Origin: Mikania micrantha
Taxonomy: Eukaryota; Streptophyta; Magnoliopsida; Asterales; Asteraceae
Length of the DNA stretch: 64,000 nt
Reading direction: 5' to 3'
NCBI GenBank assembly: GCA_009363875.1
Contig: CM018680.1
Coordinates: 62,239,279 to 62,303,278, forward strand
The notes below the pieces were generated by a model. That model ran no database searches. It was not told the origin of the DNA and worked only from the letters and a program-made list of their open reading frames with translations. Positions 55,501 to 64,000 of the stretch are shown here, in pieces (positions within the stretch are counted from its first letter, which is position 1; each line of letters opens with the position of its first letter). The position numbers and the translations under genes are program-made.

Positions 55501-58472
55501 ATGTGCTTGAAACTATGATTGTGTGCGAAATGCTAAGCTTGTATCTAATCATGGGCTACGTAATTGCTAAACTTCTGCTATAACAGGGCTTGTACCCATG
55601 CATTGAGATACGTGAAAGCTAAAATATGACGATGCTAAGGTGTTATCTATATAAGAGACACGTAATTGCTAAACTTCTGCTAGAACAGGGCTTGTGTTTG
55701 CTTATATGAGATATGTAAATGCTAAACTATTTGTGTATGCATGGCTTGTGTCTATGTATGAGATATGTAATTGCTAAACTTCTGCTAGAACAGGGCTTGT
55801 ATCTTGTATAGGAGACACGTAATTGCTAGACTATTGGGATACTAAGCTTAACTAATTCATGAGATACGTAATTGCTAAACTTCTACTAGAGCAGGGCTTG
55901 TATCTAGCTGTGGGCTACGTAATTGCTAAACTTCTGCTAGAGCAGGGCTTGTTCCCACGCATGAGATTAGTGAAAGATGAACTATGATGTGTGAAAACTA
56001 TGATGCTTGTTAAACTTACATTGAAGCTAATACATATGAATGCTATAGACTTATAAACTTTGAAACAGTATACTAAAGCTATGATGAAGACGGGTTGAAT
56101 GGTAGGTAAAATGCTTAGTTATTATTAACAACAATGTCATATACGGATTAGTATGTGGTGGGACGGCGTCTGGGCGGGTTGTAGGCTCGAGTCAGGGGTA
56201 TGCCCTATATATAAGCATACCGATCAGGATATTACATGTGGAGTTAATGAGGTTAAGGTTTTACCGAAAGAGGTTTGCTAAAGCTATTTTTAAACTTATA
56301 AACTTTATGAACTCACCAACCTTTGTGTTGACTTTGTTTTCTTACATGCTTGCTCAGGTGATGAACAGGTTTAAGCTAAGGCTTTTGTAATGCATACTAG
56401 GCTGCCCAAATAGAGGACCTAGTTGATTTTGGAAGCACATATTTTGTTATTCTTACGAATCACTTTTGAATGTCTTGTACAGTTACAAGATAGAAAACAC
56501 TTGATTCTTTTGATAGGTTTACCGAGTTAAATTACTGAACATTAATATTGTAATCTAACTTTGTAATCCTAGTTTAATGCTTGATTGTGCTTTAGTTATT
56601 CTTAACATTGATGCTGAGGTTGAAGATGAAGGTGAAGAGTCTACTTATACAGAGTCTGAGTTTGAGACAGTTCAGATTGGAAATTGTATGATCAGGAGGT
56701 TGAAGAAGAAATTTGCTAAACAGACTGAAGAGGCTCGAGAAGAGGCAGATGATCCTAGTTTTATTGCTGAAGAGCCTGAGTCATCAAAGCCTAAGAAAAG
56801 AAATAGGATGGCTAAAGGTCCAACAAAGAATAAGGCTAAAGCTCATAAGGTCATTGTATCTTCATCTGCTGTTACTTCTACAGTTTCTTCTTCTCCATTT
56901 GTTTCTGTTGTTACATCTACTCCAGTTTCTGCTACGGTTCATATTTCTACACCAGCTTCAGTTATACAAATTCCAGAGTTTGTGAATGTAACTACTTTTG
57001 CTCCTTCTTTCATGGATGCTACTACAGTGACAACATCATTTCTAGAAACTTCATTTCATCCGGCTTCTACTTCCAGAGAAGATACTTTATTTGGAAATTT
57101 AGAGGATTTGGATCTGAATTTCACTGTGGATTAAGATGATTCTGAGCTTAGCAGAAGAATTTCTATGTTGTCGAAAGAGTTTGATCTATACAAGATGGAA
57201 AAAGAGAAAGTCAAAGCTGATCAACCATCTTCGTCACGAACCAGTGAGTTAGATGAGATGAGAATTTAGATTGCTCAGCTTATGAAGTGGAGAGAAGATG
57301 TGACTGAAAAGAAGGTGTTGAATGAAAGAATTGCTTCGTTGGAGTCTATGATTGATATTCAGAATGTTGATATTGCTGAACTACAGAATGAGAATAGAGA
57401 TTTGAGGCAGAAGATTGATGAAATGAAAGTCAAAGATTCTTAGGCTGAAGCTTTTGATGCTGAGAAAGTGTTTGTTAATATGGAGGAAGAGGAAGAAGAA
57501 GATGAGAAGGTGGATTTTGGTGATTCTGATGTTGATGAACATCCAAGCTTAAATACTAATGGTGATGATGAAGAGAATGATGGTGATATAGGTGGTGTTA
57601 GTGGTTCTGGTGGGCTGAATTCTATGACTGGAGCTATTGTTGTCTATGATTCGTCAAAGATTACTTTGGATGCTACTCCTGTTACAGCTGTGTCTTCTGG
57701 TAGTGGTTCTGGTGGGCTGAATTCTATGACTGGAACTATGATGTGTGAAAACTATGATGCTTGTTAAACTTACATTGAAGCTAATACATATGAATGCTAT
57801 AGACTTGTAAACTTTGAAACATTAAACTAAAGCTATGATGAAGACGGGTTGAATGGTAGGTAAAATGCTTAGTTATTATTAACAACAGTGTCATATGCGG
57901 ATTAGTATGTGGTGGGACGGCGTCTGGGCGGGTTGTAAGCTCGACTCAGGGGTATGCCCTATATATAAGCATACCGATCAGGATATTACATGTGAAGTTA
58001 ATGCGGTTAAGGTTATACCGAAAGAGGTTTGCTAAAGCTATTTTTAAACTCATAAACTTTATGAACTCACCAACCTTTGTGTTGACTTTGTTTTCTTACA
58101 TGCTTGCTCAGGTGATGAACAGGTTTAAGCTAAGGCTTTTGGATTGCATACTAGGCTGCCCAGATAGAGGACCTAGTTGATTTTGGAAGCACATATTTGG
58201 TTATTCTTACGAATCACTTTTGAATGTCTTGTACAGTTACAAGACAGAAAACACTTGATTCTTTTGATAGGTTACCGAGTTAAATTACTGAACATTGATA
58301 GTGTAATTTAACTTTGTAATCCTAGTTTAATGCTTGATTGTGCTTTAGTTATTCTTAACATTGATGCTATGTAAACAATCTGATCATCACGATTATCACT
58401 CACGATATCGCGCCCCGAGAACATTCCGCCCGGCGGGGAAGTCGATCCGTCCCGCAGGCTCGGGGTGTGACA
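52599..58472 (+). mobile_element. gypsy-B LTR 2, shared by both units, lacking first 48 bp
   Basis: Equivalent to 42021-47891. The first ~520 bp carry about 14 substitutions and a 3-bp insertion relative to LTR 1 but look identical to LTR 3. The following 5.3 kb show only about seven differences from LTR 1. Includes second copies of the CGAACC array, GGCCCA cluster, tandem repeats, promoter duplication and captured segment. Confidence 0.85.
56577..57767 (+). pseudogene. Captured coding segment, LTR 2 copy
   Basis: The same ORFs as in LTR 1 (56577-57134, coiled coil, 57468-57767), with no amino-acid change that I could find. The upstream TATA box is at 56206-56215, the downstream one at 57960-57969. 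Confidence 0.6.
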
Positions 58473-58487
58473 GATTGGTATTAGAGC
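58473..58487 (+). promoter_or_regulatory. gypsy-B primer-binding site, copy 2
   Basis: GATTGGTATTAGAGC immediately after LTR 2, as in copy 1. Confidence 0.75.
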
Positions 58488-58640
58488 TAAAGGTTATAGA
58501 GAATAATAGGTCATTTACTTTAACGGTTTGGCCTAGACTATAACTTAGGGACCCTCATGTACAGAGCATAAGACTTAAGTTGCATTGTGTCTTCTGCACT
58601 CGATCACTGCACTATCCAAATTCTTTTGGTTATGATCATA

Positions 58641-59201
58641 ATGCCGCCTAGAAGACAACTGACTCCGATACCTACTACACAGACTTCTGCACCTCACTCA
58701 TCGACACCATCACCACCAGATTCACCACCGCCACCTCCTCTAAACCCTCCTCCGAACCCGAATGCGGGTTCAGTTATTGATCCTGCCACTATCGCTTTGG
58801 TGACACTTCTGAGCACCCAACTGACGAGTCAACTGAAAGATGTCATCCCAGAGATGATAAACCGAATTCAGGGACATGGCAACAATTCTGGCCATACTTC
58901 AGACTGCTCCTGCAAATACTTTGTAGGATGCAAGCCACCAAGCTTTACTGGTGTGGAAGGAGCCGTTGGACTGATCCAATGGCTGGAGAAAATGGAGAAT
59001 ACCTTGGACATAAGCAGTTGTCCGGAACACCATAAAGTTCGCTATGTAGCTGGGTCATCTAGTAAGCGAGCTTTGACATGGTGGAATTCTCAGATCAAAG
59101 CCCGAGGAAGGGATGAAGCAATGGCAATGCCTTGGGCAGAGTTCAAACTTCTTCTGAGGAACGAATTCTGTCCGAAACATGAACCAGAAACTAGAAGTTG
59201 A
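58641..59201 (+). pseudogene. gypsy-B gag N-terminal part, copy 2
   Basis: MPPRRQLTPIP start, Pro-rich N-terminus and gag core as in copy 1, ending at a TGA caused by a frameshift near 59180 that both copies share. The downstream frame overlaps by 23 bases from the ATG at 59179. The overlap might look like programmed frameshifting, but the expected gag sequence continues in the new frame with no slippery heptamer evident, so a mutation is more likely. Confidence 0.8.
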
Positions 59202-61659
59202 GCTCTCTAACCATGTAATGAAGGGAGCTGATCACATGATTTTCACCACCCGCTATCACGAACTTGTAGCTTTGGTGCCAGGGATGGTGCCTACACTGGA
59301 GAAGCTGATTGATAGATATATAGTTGGATTACCCTCCTACATACAGAGTATTGTGTTGGCTGCAAATCCTGCTTCTTTGGAGTCAGCCATTGCTCTTTCA
59401 GCTAAACTTACAGGTGTGATGGTAAAGTCAGGAGTCCTGAAAGATGACACAGGGAAAGCTAAGGAAGCAACAACAAGGAAGCCTAAGTATCACCAAAAGA
59501 AGAAGCAAAAGGTCATTAAGAACTATGCGGCGGTTACTCCTCTGAGGAAAGCTCCTGCAGCATCTGTCAACCCTGCACTCAAGAACTATTCGGGAGTGCA
59601 TCCTCAGTGCACACATTGCAAGTATCATCATCATCCTACTGCACAATGTAGGAAGTGCACTAACTGTGGTCGATTTGGCCACTGGGTTGCAAACTGCCGC
59701 TTTGCTACAATGCAAGCTACCAACACTGCTGCCAGAGCACTACCTCCACCACCACCACCAGGCAACAGCAACAACAACAACAACAGGGGATGCTACAACT
59801 GTGGGGAAATGGGTCATTTATCCCGAGACTGTCCAAAGAGAGTGCAACAAGCAGCACAAGCACCTCGAGGACGAGCTTTTGTTATTGGAGCCAATGCTGC
59901 ACGCCAAGACCCTAATGTGGTCACTGGTACATTTCTTTTACATGACTCTTATGCATCTATACTGTTTGACACTGGTGCAGACCAGAGTTTTATTTCATAT
60001 GATTTTGCACGACAACTTAGTCTTACTGAGGAAACTTTAGACTCCCCTTACATTATCGAAGTAGCGAATGGGAAACAAATTACAGTTAGCACTATACTTA
60101 GTAACTGCCCACTTACACTCACAGATCACACATTTACCATCAACTTGTTACCGATGGAGTTGAGCAGTTTCGACATCATCGTGGGGATGGACTGGCTATC
60201 ACTCAATAAAGTTGAAGTCATGTGTTCCGAGAAGCTACTTAGGATTCCAGTGGCGAATGATCGGGTATTGGAAGTTCGTGGGGATCAAGCAAAGCGAAGC
60301 GTAACGATCATATCTTGCATAAAAGCGTGTAAGTGTCTACAAAAGAAATGCATAGCTTTCTTGGCTCAAGTGGTGGAGAAAGAAAAAGACAAGAAAACGA
60401 TACAAGACGTGCCGATAGTAAAGGAATACCCTGAAGTGTTTCCTGAAGATCTACCTGGTTTGCCACCTGTGCGACCGGTAGAGTTTCGTATTAATCTGAT
60501 TCCTGGAGCAACACCTGTTGCTAAATCTCCTTACATGTTAGCACCGTCGGAGATGCAGGAATTATCTAACCAACTACAGGAGCTACTTGACAAAGGTTTC
60601 ATCCGACCGAACTACTCACCTTGGGGAGCTCCGGTTTTGTTTGTGAAAAAGAAGGATGGATCCTTTCGTATGTGCATAGACTACAGGGAGTTAAACAAAC
60701 TAACCATCAAGAATCGGTATCCACTACCGAGGATTGATGATTTGTTTGATCAATTGCAAGGAGCTCAGTACTTCTCGAAGATCGATCTGCGGTCCGGATA
60801 CCACCAGCTCAAAGTACAAGATGAAGACATACCCAAGACGGCGTTTCGTACCAGATACGGGCATTACGAGTTTATGGTGATGCCTTTTGGGCTGACGAAT
60901 GCACCTGCGGTTTTCATGAATCTCATGAACCAAGTGTGTAAGCCGTACTTAGATCAATTTGTTATTGTTTTCATTGATGACATATTGATCTATTCTAAAA
61001 GCAAAGCAGAACATGAGCAACATCTTAGAACGATCTTGGAATTGTTAAAGGAAGAGAAGCTCTATGCCAAATTCTCTAAATGTGAATTTTGGTTAAAGGA
61101 GGTTCAATTCCTGGGTCACGTAGTTAACAGTGAGGGAATTCATGTTGATCCTGCCAATATCGAAGCAATAAAGGATTGGGACACTCCGAAGACACCGACG
61201 GAGATACGTTTTTTTCTAGGCTTAGCAGGTTATTACAGAAGGTTCATCTCGAACTTTTCTAAGATAGCCCTGCCACTTACAAAGCTAACACAGAAAAGCG
61301 AGCCGTTTGTTTGGGAGCAAAAGCAAGAAGAAGCCTTTCAGACTTTGAAGCAAAATCTATGTGATGCTCCGATCTTATCTCACCTAGACGGTTGTGATGA
61401 CTTTGTAGTGTACTGTGATACATCCCATCAGGGACTCGGCTGTGTGTTGATGCAGCGAGACAAAGTTATTGCGTATGCCTCAAGACAACTGAAGATTCAT
61501 GAGAAGAATTACACTACTCATGATCTGGAACTGGGAGCTGTGATATTTGCTTTAAAGATCTGGAGACATTACTTATATGGCACCAAGTGTACCATATTTA
61601 CTGATCACAAAAGTCTGCAACACATATTTGATCAGAAGGAACTCAACATGCGACAGTGA
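59179..61659 (+). CDS. gypsy-B gag-protease-RT-RNase H reading frame, copy 2 (826 codons)
   Basis: Longest open frame in the window. Residues: gag C-terminal domain 1-130; CCHC at 160-173 (CTNCGRFGHWVANC) and about 203-217 (CYNCGEMGHLSRDC); protease LFDTGADQSFIS near 262; RT from about 425 (YPEVFPEDLPGL) with FIDDILIYS near 598; RNase H from about 740 (CDTSHQGLGCVL) to TDHKSLQHIF near 815. Ends at the same TGA (Arg codon expected) as copy 1. The two stops of copy 1 are absent. The gag start and integrase lie outside this frame, so it does not encode a whole polyprotein. The frame is open, but I infer that it is not autonomous. Confidence 0.75.
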   Translation: MNQKLEVELSNHVMKGADHMIFTTRYHELVALVPGMVPTLEKLIDRYIVGLPSYIQSIVLAANPASLESAIALSAKLTGVMVKSGVLKDDTGKAKEATTRKPKYHQKKKQKVIKNYAAVTPLRKAPAASVNPALKNYSGVHPQCTHCKYHHHPTAQCRKCTNCGRFGHWVANCRFATMQATNTAARALPPPPPPGNSNNNNNRGCYNCGEMGHLSRDCPKRVQQAAQAPRGRAFVIGANAARQDPNVVTGTFLLHDSYASILFDTGADQSFISYDFARQLSLTEETLDSPYIIEVANGKQITVSTILSNCPLTLTDHTFTINLLPMELSSFDIIVGMDWLSLNKVEVMCSEKLLRIPVANDRVLEVRGDQAKRSVTIISCIKACKCLQKKCIAFLAQVVEKEKDKKTIQDVPIVKEYPEVFPEDLPGLPPVRPVEFRINLIPGATPVAKSPYMLAPSEMQELSNQLQELLDKGFIRPNYSPWGAPVLFVKKKDGSFRMCIDYRELNKLTIKNRYPLPRIDDLFDQLQGAQYFSKIDLRSGYHQLKVQDEDIPKTAFRTRYGHYEFMVMPFGLTNAPAVFMNLMNQVCKPYLDQFVIVFIDDILIYSKSKAEHEQHLRTILELLKEEKLYAKFSKCEFWLKEVQFLGHVVNSEGIHVDPANIEAIKDWDTPKTPTEIRFFLGLAGYYRRFISNFSKIALPLTKLTQKSEPFVWEQKQEEAFQTLKQNLCDAPILSHLDGCDDFVVYCDTSHQGLGCVLMQRDKVIAYASRQLKIHEKNYTTHDLELGAVIFALKIWRHYLYGTKCTIFTDHKSLQHIFDQKELNMRQ

Positions 61660-63176
61660 CGTTGGGTTGAGCTTTTGAACGATTACGACTGTGTAATCAA
61701 GTATCATCCGGGCAAGGCAAACGTTGTAGCTGATGCCTTGAGTAGGAAAGAACGGGTCAAACCCTTGCGCGTCAGAGTAATGGGAATGACTGTGCAGACA
61801 AGCTTACACGATAACATTATGCAAGCACAACAAGAGGTTGTTGAACGTGAGAACCTGAAGAAAGAACTTGATTGCGGAGTGAAGAAACATTTGGAAACAA
61901 AGCCCGATGGAATCATCTACTACAAGGATCGTGTGTGGATTCCTGCAGTGAATGAATTGAGGAAACTTATTTTTGATGAAGCACACAAGACCAAGTACTC
62001 TGTGCATCCCGACACTGATAAAATGTACCAAGAATTACGCGCGTATTATTGGTGGCCGGGTATGAAGAAAGACATAGCTGAGTATGTTGGTCGATGTCTC
62101 ACTTGTGCTAAAGTGAAGGCGGAACACCAGAAACCGTCAGGTTTACTGGAACAGCCTGAAATTTCACTTTGGAAGTGGAAACAGATAGCTATGGACTTTG
62201 TTACTAAGCTACCCCGCACTTCCAGTGGACATGACACTATTTGGGTTATCGTTGATCGATTAACCAAATCTGCTCACTTCTTACCGATGCGAGAAACGTA
62301 CACGATGGATAAACTAGCAAAGCTCTACATCAACGAGATAGTGGTACGCCATGGTGTGCCATTGTCTATCATCTCAGATCATGATAGCAGATTCACATCC
62401 AGGTTCTGGAAATCATTACAGAAATCTATGGGGACGCAATTAAACTTGAGTACAGCTTATCATCCACAAACGGATGGTCAAAGCGAACGTACTATACAGA
62501 CCCTGGAGGACATGTTAAGGACTTATGTTCTAGACTTTGGTGGTAATTAGGACTCTCATTTGCCACTGATCGAATTCTTCTACAATAATAGTTATCATAG
62601 TAGCATCGGATGTGCACCGTTCGAGGCTCTCTATGGTCGCAAGTGTCGATCGCCGATTTGTTGGTTTGAAGTGGGAGATAATCGTATCACCTGGCCAGAA
62701 CTTATACAAGAAACTACAGACAAAATTGCACAGATACAACAAAGACTACAAGCAACACGAAGCAGACAAAAGAGCTATGCCGATAAACGGCCAAGCCGTT
62801 GGAATTCCAAGTGGGAGACCGTGTTATGCTAAAGGTATCCCCATGGAAAGGTGTAGTTCGTTTTGCAAAGAAAGGCAAACTAACACCACGGTACGTGGGA
62901 CCGTTCGAAATCATCGAACGTATTAGTCTTGTGGCGTACAGATTAAGCTTACCAGATGAACTTAGTGGTGTACACGACGTGTTTCACGTCTCAAACTTCA
63001 AGAAATGCCTTGCTGATGAAACTCTTATCATACCAGTTGAAGAAATTCAATTGGATGAACACTTACACTTTGTCGAAGAACCTTTGGAAATTATGGATCG
63101 CAAAGTCAAGAAACTGAGGCGAAGCCGTATTCCGATTGTTAAGGTTCGATGGAACTCAAAGCGCGGACCTAAGTTT
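61660..63176 (+). pseudogene. gypsy-B integrase and tail, copy 2
   Basis: Same as copy 1, including the TAG at 62548 and the frameshift near 62793. 61675-62550 (291 codons) holds the RNase H end, HHCC region and DDE triad (AMDFVTKLP, ISDHDSRF, QTDGQSERT). Here the third motif is preceded by STAYHPQ where copy 1 has STSYHPQ. The truncated chromodomain-like end joins LTR 3 at 63177. Confidence 0.85.
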
Positions 63177-64000
63177 ACTTGCACAGTAACTCACGTACAC
63201 ATTACGTGATACTATGTTTATGCTATTGATACATAATGCTTAACACGAAACTATTATGCGATTGTCTGAAACCTGATTAAAACCTTAGGGTTTAACAGTC
63301 AGAAACAAATAAGACAACACAGAATTGAAACACAGATACTTGATTTTATGCTATTATGTGTAAACGTATGTGAGGTTAAACAAAACAAAACCCAACGGTT
63401 GTTGTTACGGAATGCTAAATCGACGAGTTATTCGTATAGGTGACGATCTGTACGAATAATTCTGAGAGTTTAATGTACTGAAATAATGACTGAAAAGTAG
63501 AAAACAAAAGTTGGAAAGCCAAACCATCGTCGTGTTCGTTCGAATGACGATTCGAACAAATACGCGCGATGGCGACGCGATCTGACGAAACGAAAACGAT
63601 ACGAATGATAATAAACTTAAGGAAATATAATATTTCATGTTTTACAATTTTGAAACTCATCAGAAATAAATTAAAATGAAACTATTTTAAATTAAAATAC
63701 GTACAACCGCGAAAGAATTAACAAAACGTTTAAAAATAATAATTTTCGATAAATAAATTAAGGAATACGACATTTAAAATAATTGCTAATAATAATAATC
63801 ACATTTTAAACATCCTCAAATAAATTATTTTATTTAAATTACAAACACGCGCGTAATAATCCGGAAACGTGACGAAAACGCGAACCGAGCAACTGAAACG
63901 AACCCGAATACCCTCGGGGTATTTAAACACCAAATGAAGCCAACCAACTCATTTCTTGCATTCCCACTCTCTCTCTCTCTAAAAAGAATTTCCGTTCATC
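63177..64000 (+). mobile_element. gypsy-B LTR 3, start only (cut by window end)
   Basis: Same left boundary as LTR 2, and no difference from it that I could find until a CT repeat near 63970 that is 4 bp longer. Continues beyond the window. Confidence 0.85.

Larger units (their letters stand above)
41973..64000 (+). mobile_element. Tandem Ty3/gypsy array (gypsy-B): LTR-int-LTR-int-LTR
   Basis: Two internal regions and three LTRs (the third cut by the window end) repeat with a period of 10,577-10,581 bp and very few differences. Pol order protease-RT-RNase H-integrase marks Ty3/gypsy, and the integrase tail RKVKKLRRSRIPIVKVRW is chromodomain-like, suggesting a Tekay/Del-type chromovirus. The last part of pol, the polypurine tract and the first 48 bp of the LTR are missing at both internal-LTR joints (52598/52599 and 63176/63177), in exactly the same way. 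Confidence 0.9.

Noticed and set aside
59179..59201. Gag frame overlap as programmed frameshifting
   Set aside because: No slippery heptamer or pseudoknot is evident, and expected gag sequence simply resumes in the next frame, so a shared indel is the simpler explanation.

Overview
This window looks like intergenic or heterochromatic DNA from a eudicot nuclear genome, packed with nested transposable elements. I see no convincing host gene, rRNA, tRNA or CRISPR array. Composition is AT-rich. Every coding segment I can recognise belongs to a Ty1/copia or Ty3/gypsy retrotransposon or a CACTA transposon, and nearly all are broken by stops and frameshifts. An Asteraceae (Lactuca-like) origin is an inference: an extra protein downstream of copia pol resembles, from memory, a protein family abundant in composite genomes.

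Layout. 201-1091 and 8392-about 8580 are parts of one old minus-strand copia element, split by a 7.3 kb CACTA element (1095-8388, 3-bp target duplication AGA). The CACTA carries two decayed genes and is itself invaded by two Helitrons (1570-2032, 6828-7282) and a PIF/Harbinger-like element (3697-4624). 9744-21145 is a large minus-strand copia element (copia-1) with gag, protease, integrase, RT/RNase H and a further ~3 kb reading region between pol and the 3' LTR. 21146-23570 holds a copia pol fragment (copia-4), the 3' end of a second CACTA family and a CTCGGTTCG-rich patch. 23673-25672 is a gag-pol-less copia derivative (copia-3). A gypsy element (gypsy-A, 25673-27463) lies inside its second LTR, and is apparently interrupted by the LTR of another gypsy (27464-30847), which hosts a SINE-like sequence and two MITEs. 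32656-41972 is a plus-strand copia element (copia-2) with the same kind of extra ORF as copia-1. At the stop codon of that ORF begins a tandem gypsy array (gypsy-B, LTR-internal-LTR-internal-LTR, period about 10.58 kb) that runs off the end of the window.

Most interesting observations. (1) In both large copia elements the post-pol ORF is preceded by an array of the same short motif found in that element's LTR (CTTCGGAAG in copia-1, AGGTTCG in copia-2) and by a TATA box, suggesting an internal promoter for the extra protein. (2) The gypsy-B LTR contains a captured coding segment, probably the C-terminal part of such an extra ORF, sandwiched between two 636-bp copies of the LTR core-promoter region, so that a TATA box now sits 371 bp upstream of a chimeric ORF. 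(3) The gypsy array carries a variant pattern that fits unequal LTR-LTR recombination.

All coordinates and motifs come from reading the sequence by eye; family assignments rest on known motif patterns, and no database search was run.
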